The position numbers and the translations under genes are program-made. This document shows positions 12,098 through 24,524 of a DNA stretch of 64,000 nucleotides, in pieces. Within the stretch, counting starts at the first letter, position 1. Every line of letters begins with the position of its first letter. The DNA is from Saururus chinensis. Taxonomy: Eukaryota; Streptophyta; Magnoliopsida; Piperales; Saururaceae. The notes beneath the pieces are model-generated. The model ran no database searches and was not told the DNA's origin. It was given only the letters and a program-made list of their open reading frames with translations. Location: assembly GCA_035235625.1 (NCBI GenBank), contig CP141143.1, positions 29,274,592-29,338,591 of the forward strand, in the 5' to 3' direction.

Positions 12098-14639
12098 GAA
12101 CAACACTATGCTCACAGTGTATCAGCCCAATCCCATCTCCACTAAATGATGTATCAGGGTCACCTAAATCCAAATCACTAGTAACCATCTACTTCTTTGC
12201 TCTCCCCATCTAAATTCGTTCCAAAGAAACAAACCTAGGGCTAAATAATATTAGGAAAGAATAAATATACAAGAATAAAGTCCTATAATATAAAAAATCA
12301 TCGAAATGCGCATTGAAAAATTGAAATTTGAAATTAAATAAAACCCTAAAATTATTTTTTGTCTGATTGACTTCAAATTTTTATACAAGGTAGATATCAA
12401 TGAGTAGAACAAAAGTCATAACTGAAGCTACACCTAATTTTGATCAAAAGCATCCAATTTTGTAAAATCCCAAAATTCAAGTTAAAACGTGAAACTGAAT
12501 TGGGTTTTTGTGGAATCTCAAATCCAACAGCTCAAATCACATGAAATTTTGTAAAAAATGTAGATCAAGCTATACTTAAAAATCCAATCGGTTCAAAAAT
12601 AATTGAAGTATCACTAAAATTTAAAATTTTGTTTTGGAACATATCATGGCCGCAAGTTAAATCAAGAAAATGATGATGAAATCTCGTGTTTCTCCATGCA
12701 AAATTCAGGCAAATTGCCTCGAATCTCACTTTCAAACCTTTTGGAAGAGTTTGGAGTGAAATGAGGACATTATGAGCTTTTGTCAAAATTTGAAATTGTG
12801 TTTCAGTGCTAAAACCTGACCAAAGATTGATCGCTATGGGAATTGATCGATCTTGAGAAATTTTGAATTTTGAATTTTTTGAAAATGAAGAAAAGTCAAA
12901 AAATTCCGAAAAAAACTCAAAAAAATTGCTAAAAATATGTCAAGCAACTTGCCATCAAAATAAAATTTTTTTTTATAGGTAGAACCCAAATTTAAAATAA
13001 AACATTGAAAATAAGCATAATTGAGCTCCTTTTGAAGATTTTTTAGTTAATTCCTTTTTAATCTAAGTGTATATGCATATTATGTTCATTAATAACTTGC
13101 CTTAGATTAATCAACTCCATTTGTATGTAATGGTCAATTTTATTTTCTTCTTTTTGACACTTTAATTCTCTTTTACTATGTTTTGAAGAAACCACCAATG
13201 TTTTTAACTTTTGTCTCTTTTAATCTCGAATGTGGTAGGATCACTTTAAATCAAATTGAGACATTGTTTAAGACCTTAGTAAAAACAAAGTTCTCCTTTT
13301 TAAACTCACTTTAGCTAGAATTTATTTACATTATCATCAAAAAAATAGAAGAAATAAATGCTTAGTAAGTATATGCTCGTGCCCTTTTTTTAGTCATGAT
13401 ATTTTTCCTCAAATCATTTTTTAGGACTTCGCATTTTCTAAATCCTTTCTATTTGAATTATTTATTTATTTTTATTCTTTCTTTGTTATCATTTATTTAG
13501 GACTTGGCATTTTCTAAATCATTTTAACTTGCATCATTTATTTATGCTTATTCTTTCTTTGTTTTCATTTTTTTGTTTCATGTCAAGTGGATGATAGCTT
13601 TACACTAGCCTCAGTCGACATAAGTAGGTAGACCTTCCCCATCATCTTTATGAGGATAATATTTCATTTTAATAAAAAGGATTGAAGTACATGTTGAATA
13701 ATATTACATATAAGTTTTTTCTTCCTTTCGAATTCTGAATATAAATTTAGCAAAAGATCTTCTAATTTGATCACTAAGATCACTAGAGTGCAAACTCCTA
13801 ATTCAACTTATTTTAAGAATTCTCTCTAGATTTTCATAAATAAAAGTGACTTGATCATGAGTCTCAACATATTCTGTGCAAAATTTTAAAATAGAGAATT
13901 ACAACATCAAGTAAAAGTAAATCAAATTAATCTTTACTCTCCTTGGTGTATCATTCTCTTCATTAAGGTATGTTTGACCAATCATGCTACATTTCAGCCT
14001 AAAAAAAATTAATTTCATTATATCTTAAGAGCTTAAGTAATATAAAGTAAAATTAAAGCGAATTGTAAAATCAAGAAAAAATACACTAATTGTTTTTGTG
14101 TTTTTTTTTCACATTCCAATTTTTTAATTCAATCTTATGAATTAAATACATGAAAAAGAAAGAAATATGCGATAAAAACTAAAACATGTTCATTCTAAAG
14201 ATCGAAAGAATTAAATCATAGGCAAAATTTTCAATCTCTTTACTTAGAGATGACAACAAACTCGTGAGTTGTGTCTTGTCATCCTATCCTAAGGCAATCT
14301 AAGGTGTTTTTGCTTATCCTATCAACTTGGGATCTAAGGTTCTCTAAGACATATTTTCTAATCCAAATATACAAATTTTTCTTCCTATTGTCTTGAGTAA
14401 CTGTCTTTGGTGTGGAATTTTGTGTGTGCTTTCTAATCTATGTACCTTTGGCTTGAGATTTCGTATGGTGCGAATTGACTTCTTTCCCCTACTTAGGAAA
14501 ATTATTTTCAATCCACTTTTATTCTTTTTCTTTCCTTCCATAAGTGTGAATCACCATAATTTTCCTTAGTTTAGATTTGATCATGACACATTGACTAAGG
14601 TACCTTAGATTGCTCCTAACATTAGTACTTTTACAAGTA
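12098..14639 (-). repeat. R1 copy A internal region, third segment, grading into unassigned AT-rich DNA
   Basis: Positions 12098-13150 follow copy B (16110-17099) block by block, for example AAAGTCCTA, AAATAAAACCCTAAA, TTGACTTCAAATTTT and a TTTTTAATCTAA block near 13060. Beyond about 13150 copy B is lost to the Athila insertion, so the right end of copy A cannot be placed. Nothing coding is seen in 13150-14639. Confidence 0.45.
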
Positions 14640-15868
14640 AGCAATTAAGAGTTTTAGCCTCTATGCACATGAATTTGTTTTGAAGCAGAATAAAAAAACC
14701 TTATTATCTAATTGTCATTCATGATTAATCAATTATCAAATAAAGCATGCAAATCACACAATCACACAAGGATTTAACATGAAAAACCTCAACTAAGGTA
14801 AAAAAACTACAGCAACCTCAATTAAAGGCTAAATCAATACACTAGAACGAGATAGATCTTACAAGACTCAAAATAACTAACCAACCTTAAGACTTGATAC
14901 AAACTTCTTTTGTTTAATCTTTTTTATTGATAATGTTGGCCTTCAATTCTTCCTCCTTAAATCCTTTAATTTTTCTCTCTTCATATTTTTCTCTTTGTCT
15001 TCTTCTTTTAGCAACTCAAACAAAGACTCATTCCTTATTTGTTGATTTACCTTCTGAGATTTTTTAACTCTTTTAAAGAACTTTATTGATTCTCCTATGA
15101 AATTTCTGTGTCAAATCTTCTTACTTTAATTATGCATCAGCAAGAATTCACAATGAATAATTTCTTTAAAATCTTTTGTGAATTCTTAAAGAAAGAAATG
15201 TGAAAAGGACACTCCTCTATTTTCCAATATTTTCTAGGTTTTTCTCTTTACAATTTCATCACTTTTTAGCTTTTATATAAGTCTTTAAGTCGAATTGGCC
15301 GTTTGACTTCAATAAGGAAAAGAAAACTATTCTAAAAAATATTATTTAGAGCAACTACAACTGCTAGCAATAGATTGTTTCAAATAGCAATCGATCATTC
15401 ACTTTTTTCTTAAGGTACAACTCCTTGAGAGATCGATCGATCTATGAAGAGATCGATCGATAAACTCTTATATTTGTTTTAAAAAGGGATGATTCAAGTG
15501 TTAATCGATTGTTTCTTACTGTGTATTGTCCAGTGATCGATCAATGGTACTGTACAATTATAGTTTTACCTTTTTACCCTAAATTCTTCTGAAATCTCCA
15601 AAATAACTTCTGAAACTTCTCTAAGTGACTTTTTTATGAGAATGTGTACTGATTAAACATCTTAAACCATCAACATTCTTTAGTCTTCATTCTTGATCTA
15701 TAAGGACACGCTTGCTTTTATTTTTCGAGTCCATCAATTCCAAACATGACTATACCATAACTGTATCTAATAAGATTTTTTAAGACTAATCACATACTCA
15801 AGGTTTCTAAAATAGTTTTGACAAATAAAATTAGCTAATTAACATTTCATTTGACACACATGTTCTTA
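14640..15868 (-). repeat. R1 copy B, LTR-like unit
   Basis: Read on the minus strand it starts TGTAAGAACATGTGTG at 15868 and carries the family blocks in order. The left end matches 2270 onward (block TCTATG, GGATTTAACATG, CCTTCAATTCTTCCTCC). It is more than 15% different from copy A by eye, so it is old. Confidence 0.45.
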
Positions 15869-17099
15869 CAAGTGGTCTCCTCTCACATCAAATAACATTG
15901 GCAATGACTTGAGGTGTAACCTCCACCTATGTGCCTTCTTCTACTCCTATGAATGAGTTATTATCATCATCTAGTCTAAACGATGAATACCACTGCTTGA
16001 CTAGAGATGGGTATACTAGCTAATAAGATGTCGAAATCATCCTAAAATAATCTATCCAGTATGGCGAGCGTCTATCCCATCTATAGCAGTCTCTAAAGGT
16101 ACATAGACCAAACTGCGCTCGTAGCATATAGGTCTAACCCAATCTCCCCCACTCGATGATGCCTTAGGGTCCTAAGCCTGAATCACTTGTCACTTTTTGC
16201 TTCTTTTCTCTCTCCATCTAAATTTGTTAAAAACCTATGGCTAAATATCACTAGGAACTAATCAAAAGACAAAAATAAAGTCCTAGAATTTCAAAAAATA
16301 TTGAAATGTGCGTTAAAAATAAGATTTTTGAAATTAAATAAAACCCTAAATAATTTATGGGTTAGATTGACTTCAAATTTTGATAGAAGGTATATATCAA
16401 TGATTAGAAGAAAAGTCATAACTTGATCTACTACTAATTTTGATTGGAAACACTCAATTTAAAAACCGCCCAAATTGACGTAAAAACATGAAACCAAATT
16501 GTATTTTTCATGAAATCTTGAAATTCGATGGTTTAAATCACGTGAAACTTTGTACAAACAAAGATCAAGTTATTTCTAAAAATCATTCAAAAACATTAAA
16601 AATTTAACTAAAATTCAAATTTTAGTTTCAGAACTCACCTTCACTGCAAGCTTGATCTTAAAAATGACAATGAAATCTGGTGTTTCTTTGTGCAAAACCA
16701 AGCATAATCTCCTCCTAGCTCACTTTTGCACCCTTTGGAAGAGTTTGGAGTTAAATGAGGAGTTTATGAGCTTCGGCCAAATTTTAAAATAGTGCTTCGA
16801 AACAAAAATGCGACCAACAATTGGTTGCTATAGGGATCGATTGATCAATCTTTAGAAAAATTTGAAAGTTTTTAGTTTCCAAAAATAAAGAAAATTCTAA
16901 AAAAATGCCAAAAATTTCTAAAAATGTCTCATGACATTTGCCATTGAAATTAGACATTTCTGATAGAGATAACTCAAATTAAAAATCAATCATTGAAAAG
17001 AAGCATATTTGAGCTACTTTTGAATTTTTAATTAATTTCTCTTTAATCTAAATGCATCCATAGATTATGTTGATTAATACCTTGCCTTAAATTAGTAAA
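15869..17099 (-). repeat. R1 copy B, internal region
   Basis: This aligns with the three segments of copy A once the two solo LTRs are set aside, which is how those insertions were recognised. It is cut at 17099 by the Athila LTR. No coding region is seen. Confidence 0.5.
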
Positions 17100-18296
17100 T
17101 GATGCACTAAAATAATGTTCAATTAAATGTTTCATATTTTAAATCGTAATCCTATTTTGTGTTAATTCATTGCTGATTTGGGCTATTTATGTTTTGAATA
17201 AATTAGTTGGACCTTAATTGAGTTTACATGTCTAAACAGGCTTCAACAGGATCCAACTGGAAGAGGAAGTTAAGCCTAACTACCCAAAGCTATTTAAAAG
17301 TCAAGAATGAGCTCTTAATGTTCTAAACATGCATGGAATGGTCGAACACAACCTTGTGGACCCATTTGATTTGAGATTTGTATGAATAGAACTAAATTAG
17401 GAAAGAAGATGATTCAGACAGATTGACACAACCTTAGTATTTCGATCATATCGTTTTATGTATAATTCGGATTGATACGATTCTAGTGGCAATGGAAAGA
17501 AGACTTCTGTAGCTACAAGTGTTAGCTCAGGAAGAAATCCCAAATTCTGAAGATATATGGGTCCAATCAGGAAATCAATCAGGATGTAATCTAGATATAT
17601 GATTTCACTTTCCTCTTTGAAGCAACCCCTTCTATTTCTATAAATAGAGGGGTGGACGTGATAGATGGATCATTCCATCCTCTTTGGAGCTCTCTTCTCC
17701 TATCTTCTTCTCTCATTTTGTATTTTTATTTTTTAGTTTTATTGTAATGGCTTTCTAAAGCTCTCAAGCTAAGGCTAGGAATGAAGCTTGTACTTGATGT
17801 TTAATGTACATTTTGATTCAAGTAAGTTCTTTATCATTTTAAATTGATGTTTCATATTTAAGGAGTTTATAATCTATATAATTATTTGATTCAGCGTTGA
17901 CGAAAGGCACGCCAAATGCTTATAATTTCCTGTGATTATATACTTAATATTTTCACGTAGTAAACAATCAATTACTATTGTTCTATTTCAAAGTTCTTTA
18001 AAAGATAAATTTTCTGGGTGAGACAAATTTTCATTTGATCTTAATTGAGTTATCATTTGAATGAAGTATACATTATAGATTTATTGCAAGTGGATTTTCG
18101 ATGCCTTAGCACTTTCTCTTTTATTATCTCTTATTATCTATTTCACTTTCCTTCTCTATTCTATTCTCTTCGTAATAGTTTTCTGTGTCGCATAAGGCTT
18201 TCCCTGTGGATCAACCTTGTTTACTATAGTTGACAAGTAGAAAAAAAAGAAATCCGAACTAGACTCCTTCATAGTCTTAGTTTGGACGTAATAACA
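17100..18296 (+). mobile_element. 5' LTR of an Athila-type Ty3/gypsy element (element 1)
   Basis: It starts TGATGCACTAAAATAATG and ends GACGTAATAACA. It matches the LTRs of the element at 37327-44562. It is followed at once by a tRNA-Asp-type primer site and gag, so it is the 5' LTR of a plus-strand element. A TATA box (CTATAAATAGAGG) is at about 17640-17650. It lacks a 183-bp block present in the other LTRs (43651-43833). The partner 3' LTR is not in the window at the expected place, because the element is cut at about 19370. Confidence 0.85.
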
Positions 18297-18299
18297 AAT

Positions 18300-18317
18300 T
18301 GGCGCCATTGCCGGGGA
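18300..18317 (+). promoter_or_regulatory. Primer binding site, tRNA-Asp type
   Basis: TGGCGCCATTGCCGGGGA lies three bases after the LTR end. It matches the tRNA-Asp-complementary site usual in Athila/Tat elements and fixes the orientation as plus. Confidence 0.85.
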
Positions 18318-18750
18318 TTGCAACGTGTGACAAGAATCCGTTACGAAAAAAAAACTCACTCTAACTTTACTAATTTTCTAACTTTTATTTTTGCATACTA
18401 ACTTTTTAAATTCAGTCATTTACTTTATGTCATTTACTTTTAGTATTAAAATTCTTCATTTTTTCCTTTTTTTGAGACGGGAAGCACTACCCACGTTACC
18501 ACCGGAAATTTTTCGGGATCAAACGTGCACCTCGATAGTGCCTTTGGCCTTATTTTGCAATTTTAATTTTTGTCTATTAACTTCTAACTCTCTAACTTTT
18601 TATATTTTATCATTTAATTTCTGCACTTTTACTTTTGTTTGTTACAAAAAATATATATATTGTTGTTGCATGCTCACATGGGTGAGTGATAATTCTGGAC
18701 AATTGAAAAGAGTGAACAAATCTTTTGAAAATTATCTTTATTTTGATACA

Positions 18751-19370
18751 ATGGAGGATCTAAGAACTAATGAGGAACTAAGAAGTAATAATGGGGATAA
18801 TAATGCACAAAATGTTCAAGTTAAAACCTTACGTGATTATTTACAACCAACTAGATCAAGTTCTCCTTCTTGCACGATTTTCCCAACTAATATGGGTGGT
18901 TTTGAACTCAATCCGGGTGTAAATCAATTACTACCCAAATTTCATGGCTTAGATTTGAAAAGCCCATATTTGCATTTAAAAGAGTTTGAAGAGGTTTGTT
19001 CAACTTTGCCAAACTAAAATGTTTCAAATGATGTTATTCGATTAAAACTCTTTCCATTTTCTTTAAAGGAAAAAACAAAAAATTGGTTAAATTCTTTGAA
19101 GCCAAGATCCATTGGAACATGGCAAGAAATACAAAGAGAATTTTTGAAAAAGTTTTTCCCCACCCATAGAACTAATACACTTAGAAAGAACATCATGAAT
19201 TTTTCACATAAAGAAAATGAGACTTTCTTTCAAAGTTGGGAAAGATTTAAAGAACTTTTGTTATTGTGCCCACATCATAGATATGAAACATGACATACAA
19301 TTAGTTTCTTTTATAATGGCTTGACTTCTCAAATAAGGCAATTTGTTGAAATGATGTGTAATGGAGAATT
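18751..19370 (+). pseudogene. gag: Athila gag, truncated
   Basis: This is the N-terminal half of an Athila-type Gag, the structural protein that forms the retrotransposon particle. From the ATG at 18751 the frame carries the conserved TLRDYLQPTRSSSPSC segment, LLPKFHGLDLKSPYLHLKEF, then after a TAA at 19015 the LKLFPFSLKEKTKNWL and QEFLKKFF-like motifs. A TGA follows at 19291, then FFYNGLTSQIRQFVE. All are in one frame, broken only by those two stops. At about 19370 gag ends abruptly at NGEF and unrelated chromovirus sequence begins, so protease and pol of this element are missing. It is not functional. Confidence 0.8.
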
Positions 19371-20724
19371 CAGCTGCTCGTCCATTCTTTGCATGGAAGG
19401 ATGCCCTTCTCTTTTGGAAGGACCGCCTATGGGTACCTAATGTTGCTGATCTTCATAGGCGCATCCTTTCCCACTTCCATGACACTCCAGTGGCTGGCCA
19501 TGAGGGAGCATTCCGCACTTATAAGCAGGTTAGCCAAAGCTTTATGCGGTAGGGTCTTCGACGGGCCATCAAGGAGTATGTGGCCACTTGTGATGTCTAT
19601 CAGAGAGCTAAGGCTGCGACGTCATCTCCTGCGGGTTTGCTACAGCCCTTGCCTATTCCTGATAAGGTTTGGGAGGACGTCTCGATGGATTTCGTGGAGG
19701 CCCTGCCCTTTGTGCAGGGCAAGTCGGTGATTATGGTGGTGGTGGACCGGCTGTCCAAGTACGCTCACTTTTGTGCTCTGATATACCCATACACCGCCAA
19801 GTTAGTGGCGGAACGCTATGTTCAGGAGGTGGCCAAACTACACGGCATGCCTCGTACCATTGCCTCTGATCGCGACCGGGTTTTTATATCTCAGTTTTGG
19901 CGGGAGTTCTTCATTTTATAGGGCACTTCTCTTCACATGAGCACCGCTTATCACCCTCAGACGGATGGCCAGACGGAGGTGGTAAACCGATGCTTAGAGC
20001 AGTACCTTCAATGTTTCACTATGTCTCAGCCTCGCCGATCGCTTCAGCTACTTCCTTGGGCGGAGTGGTCATATAACACCGCCTATCACACTCGTGCCAG
20101 TTTTACTCCCTATGAGGTGCTTTATTGACATCCAGCCCCGACTGTGTTATCATATGTTTCTCATCGCTCCTCTGTGGCCGAGGTGGATTATATGCTCCAG
20201 ACACAGGACGAGGTCCTTGGCAAACTCAAGGAGAACTTGTCCTCAGCTCAGAACAGGATGAAGCAGCTCTATGATGGTCGTCACACGAACAGGGAGTTTG
20301 CTGTGGGTGACTTGGTTTATGTCTCAGTTCTTCCTCAGCGCCAGACCTCTTCGTTTCAGCCCGAGCACTCCAAGCTCGCCCCCCGTTTCCATGGTTCATA
20401 TGTTGTGGAGGAGCGTATTGGTCCGGTGGCTTACCGCCTTGCTCTACCACCTAATTCCTTAGTCCACCTTGTCTTTCATTTTTCTAAGCTGCGCCGCTGC
20501 GTGGGTGATAAGACTTTGGCCACTGCTGCTCCACCACCCCCATTGATGGGCCCGGTTCCGCCTTCTGACCCTGTTCTCGCCTCGGTGTATGATAAGCATC
20601 GAGTCCATCGTTCCGGTCGCATCATCACGGAGGTTCTAATTTCTTGGTAGGGCCAGTCACTTGAGGATTCCACATGGATGCCAGAGGATGAGTTTATGGT
20701 TCACTACCTGTCTTGGTTGCCTTG
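19371..20724 (+). pseudogene. pol: Chromovirus (Reina-like) pol fragment: integrase plus chromodomain
   Basis: This is the C-terminal part of a Ty3/gypsy polyprotein, all in one frame from 19371 to the TGA at 20722. It has in-frame stops at 19550, 19919, 20126 and 20648. Seen in order: zinc-domain remnant (HFHDTPVAGHEGAFRTYK), integrase core with MDFVEALP (first Asp), ASDRDRVF (second Asp) and QTDGQTEVVN (Glu), the basic C-terminal segment (KLAPRFHGSYVVEERIG), and a chromodomain-like tail (HRSGRIITEVLISW..TWMPEDEF). Protease, RT and RNase H are absent because the fragment starts at the junction with the Athila gag. At least three of the four stops fit C-to-T or G-to-A changes, typical of methylated dead copies. 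The Reina assignment rests on motif flavour only. Confidence 0.8.
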
Positions 20725-20756
20725 AGGACAAAGCAAATAGCGGAAGTGTGGTGGAG

Positions 20757-21065
20757 TGTTGTGCACGTTCTCCCGACTCTCCCTTTATCTTTATTTCAGT
20801 ACATTAGGCTAGTTTCCCTTATATTTGAATATGTATTTGCTTATTGGACTGTGTTAGGAGAATTAGTGGGCCATGGGATAGCTGGGCCCACTAGCAGCCC
20901 GTTTCCCAATGTAGGAGGGCACGACTCCCCATAAGAGGGTCATCCCCTCCCTTGGGTCGGTTATGCAAGTTATTATTCAGTTATTGTTCTTCTTTCATCC
21001 TTCTTCCTTCCCCTTACCTGCGTAGATCTCCAAGGTACCGATCGTGCCTACACCGGGCACATCAG
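20757..21065 (+). mobile_element. Probable 3' LTR of the chromovirus fragment
   Basis: A purine-rich stretch (AGCGGAAGTGTGGTGGAGTG, ending about 20756) follows the chromodomain and is the expected polypurine tract. Sequence from TGTTGTGCACG onward is therefore read as LTR. The end near GGGCACATCA is a guess based on a CA terminus; no second copy is present to confirm it. Confidence 0.4.
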
Positions 21066-21332
21066 TGCTCTATAATGATTTACATTGCTTGTTATGTTGA
21101 GTTTTATGTCTATTTGGGTTATGCTTTATACTCTACTTCCCGAGATCGGCTTACACTTTTGTAAGCCTAAGTGCACTTAGACTATATTACTTAAGCCATA
21201 AGAGGGCAATGTTGGACTAAGTGTGTGGGTATTATGTGGACTAATACTTAGATTGTGGTCCTTTATTTTCTCATTGGCTCTTTTACAAAGCTTAATGGGC
21301 GCTACTTCGTTATGAATTACTCAATTTAGGGG
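21066..21332. other. Unassigned DNA, possibly LTR remainder
   Basis: No gene or clear repeat end is seen. This is the left flank of the insertion of the minus-strand Athila-like element, and its continuation resumes at 33207. Confidence 0.4.
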
Positions 21333-21337
21333 TTAAG
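21333..21337. repeat. Target-site duplication TTAAG, left copy
   Basis: TTAAG precedes the TG of the left LTR at 21338 and recurs at 33202-33206 after the right LTR. Confidence 0.9.
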
Positions 21338-22766
21338 TGATCGTTTATAATTAAACCCTTTGCAAGTCTACAAGGTAATTGTAATAAGATAAGTATTTAA
21401 GGGTTGTTGAACCTCAAGGACGGATGAATTATTACTAAATCTAAGAGAGGAATTTATTAATTAAAAACTAAAAGAACTCAAACTTAAATTAAGCAACAAA
21501 AGTAATCAACTAAATTAAAAGGAAGAGATCAATATGTTGGAATTTACTTAGGAAATTGAATCCATTATAGAACCATAACAATTTATTAACCTTTAATCTA
21601 AATCTAGTGTGGATATGAACAAGTATTCTCAGCTACACGCTAAAATTACTTCAAAAGGAATATTAATTAAATTCATGGCATGAACTATCTTCGACAATAG
21701 CACGAATCATCTATATTAAACTAACTATAAGCATGACTCATCTCATCTTAGTATAACTCATCCAATTCATTAATCATATGACCATATAAATTATTGCATG
21801 ACCATCTCATCTAAGTCACGTAAATTAGAATCAATGTAAATATTGAAACCACATCAATCTATCATCTACAAGACAATAAATCAACATAGATTTGAATAAA
21901 CATGAAAAACTCTTCCATTAAAAGGAAATCATTATTATACAATTGTCATTATTAGCAACTGGGATCTAAATTTAAAAGAAAAAGAAACTGAAACTTATCT
22001 ATAGTTTTTCCAACTCCTAAGTAAAAGAAAACTCTAGCCTTGTATTGTAGAAGCAAGCTATTGAATCTCCATTGAAAGCTTTGAATAATCTTCCCTCTTC
22101 TTCTCCCTTTTTATCTTTAGAAAATCTACTGGAATCCCTCAATTTCGAGCCAAATATGTCTCTATATAGGCATACAAATCATATTATGAAGTCTAATATG
22201 AAAAGAACTCAAAATTGGCTCAAAATAGGAAACTATGCGTTATCCCGTTCGTTCACAATGCATGCCCGTTCGAACGGCTATAGTGTTTCTGCAATCTGGA
22301 CAGTTCTGTTCAGTTTTGGGTCCAGTTTATGTTCAGGAAGCTAAGCCTGTTCGCTTGACAGTCCATATTAATGTCCAGTTTTCTACTATGTTCATTAAGC
22401 TCTTTATTTCATGTCTATATTAGTTTCCAATTTGTTTGTAACTCCAAAACGTTGTCCAAAGCATTTTAAAGCATGTTAAGATTGTTTTGAATTATTCCAA
22501 ACATCGTATAAGTTCCTCGATAAGCGCACCTTACCTACAAAACTTAAAAACTTCGCATTTTAGGCATGTAGAATATAATTAAAATTCCAACTTGATTCAA
22601 ATACATGCCTAAACTACTAATAACTCCCAAATTAATTAATAATTAAACTAAAATAATAATATATATCTTAATCTAAATAAACCATAATTCATCCTAAATT
22701 AACCTAATCATACTAACAAGTAAGGTAAAAAGGCATATAAAATAAATATATATTTCATACTTATCA
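21338..22766 (-). repeat. 3' LTR of the minus-strand Athila-like element
   Basis: It is 1429 bp long and matches 31809-33201 almost throughout. Differences include single-base changes and small indels, such as an extra GTTCACAATGCATGCCC-like segment near 22247. Confidence 0.9.
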
Positions 22767-22779
22767 AATACCCCCAAAG
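22767..22779 (-). promoter_or_regulatory. Polypurine tract
   Basis: Minus-strand CTTTGGGGGTATT abuts the 3' LTR. The plus-strand Athila element carries TTTTGGGGGTATT at 43173-43185 in the same position. Confidence 0.85.
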
Positions 22780-24440
22780 CTATATTTTGCTAGTCCTCAA
22801 GCAAAAACAAAACAAAACAAAACAACTAATCTAGAAAAATAAATAAATGCCACTTTCGTACAAAATTACGATTGTATTTAGCGTATGCAACAAGCCTTTA
22901 AACCTCTAGGTGTCCCTAGTTGGACGAGTTGTGTCTCGTGAGGGTTTGCAATAATAATACCCACAAATATCTAAACCTAATAAAAGAAATAAAGCAAAAC
23001 AAGAAAAATAAATTCTAAAAATAATCTTCTCATAAAAACACATAGCTATTTTTAAAAAGAACCAACCACAAATACTTGACACAAGTAAATAATTTCGATC
23101 TAATCACTTTAAGTAAGGAATCATCCATTCTATCACCTCATCTTAGAAATAATTGTGCAACTACATATATACATTTCAAAAACATGAAGTGTAGAAACTT
23201 TGTAGTCATACAATTTTATTCTTTATTAATAAGTATATCTTATGTGACCCATTAACCAAGCTCATTAAAGTTTACTAACTCAAAAATATAATAATGACAA
23301 TCTTTCATCCTTAACATCTCATAAGAAAAACTCATGTAATGGCCTTCAATTTTCAATTAAATTCAGGGAATAAGAGCATAATATACTTCAAAATATGACT
23401 CATTAAATACTTAGTTCTAATATGCTTTCTAAATAGTCCATGTTGTAAGCGTTAGGCCAGTGTCCCTAATCCAGTTGGCTCAAGGCACTAGGTGTTGAAA
23501 CACCCCCTCAGGCTTAATAACTCGAACTATAAAGGCTACATAACCAAGCAAGTCATAAAAGAATTTATCTCAACTTTTCACTTTTTGACGTGATCCCTTA
23601 TGCTTACCTAGGCACAAGGCCTGGTTACTCAATAAAAAGAGAAATAAACTTTTACTCTTTTTTCAATTTTTTTATCATCATTTTTTTCAATCAATCTATT
23701 TTTTTTTCAACTCTTTTTTTCTCATACTTTTTTTTCAACTATTTTTTTTATTACACTTATCCAATTTTTTCAAAAAATAGCCAAGCATACAGATCTATCA
23801 TAAAACATTAAAAATTATTGAATTGTCATGTTTTCAAAAATATGCTCAATTAAAAATATCCCACTAAAATTACAAGTAATAAATCATAAAATTATATTCC
23901 TACAAGTTTCAAGTGTGTGAAATGTGATTAAAAATATAAGTGCAATTATCTAAGATAAAGAAAATAAAATAGAAATTACTCACTTAATCACTTTCATCAC
24001 TTAATTAACTACTTGAACTTTCTTCATGAAATTGATCTCTTTACAAACATACATATGTTTTTTAAAAGAAAATAAGCGATAAAAACTACATAAAAGAAAA
24101 AAACGAAAGTAATAACATTGTCCATAATGTTAATGAAAATATATACTACAATGACAAGAATAAGTAAGAGAGGGAAAGAAAGATGTCACCTGAATGTAGA
24201 ACTAATCCACTAATCTGAAAGTAAAGTACATAGGATTGGAGAAAAGAGATAAATATAAGTGATGTGCATTCCCCCAAACCTAAATTACTATATACCACAA
24301 ATGAACAAAAACTATAATGAGAAAAGAAACAAAAGTAGAGAAAAATATGTAAATAAAAACTAAATGAAGCAAAGAAGATAAACAAAATAAAGGAAAAGAA
24401 ATATATCAAAAACATGGGTTGCCTCCTAAGAAGTGTTAAG
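22780..24440 (-). other. 3' untranslated region of the Athila-like element
   Basis: This is AT-rich, non-coding sequence with long T runs at 23655-23770. The minus-strand motifs GGTTTGGGGGAATGCACATC (about 24260-24280) and AGGAGGCAACCCATG (about 24415-24430) are the hallmarks that follow pol in Athila elements; compare 41950-41975 and 42968-42980. Open frames here are not genes. Confidence 0.6.
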
Positions 24441-24524
24441 TTTATTGTCTTCAGCCAGACATTGCCAACATTCACAAATATGTTAGGGTGGGTGGTAGAT
24501 ATTGATATTGGCCCTTCTCTTAAA

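Noticed and set aside
18391..18750. Upstream in-frame extension of the Athila gag frame
   Set aside because: It has leader-type composition with no gag similarity; the conserved part starts at the ATG at 18751.
20226..20673. Minus-strand frames opposite the chromovirus integrase C-terminus
   Set aside because: Antisense shadows of the real integrase and chromodomain frame.
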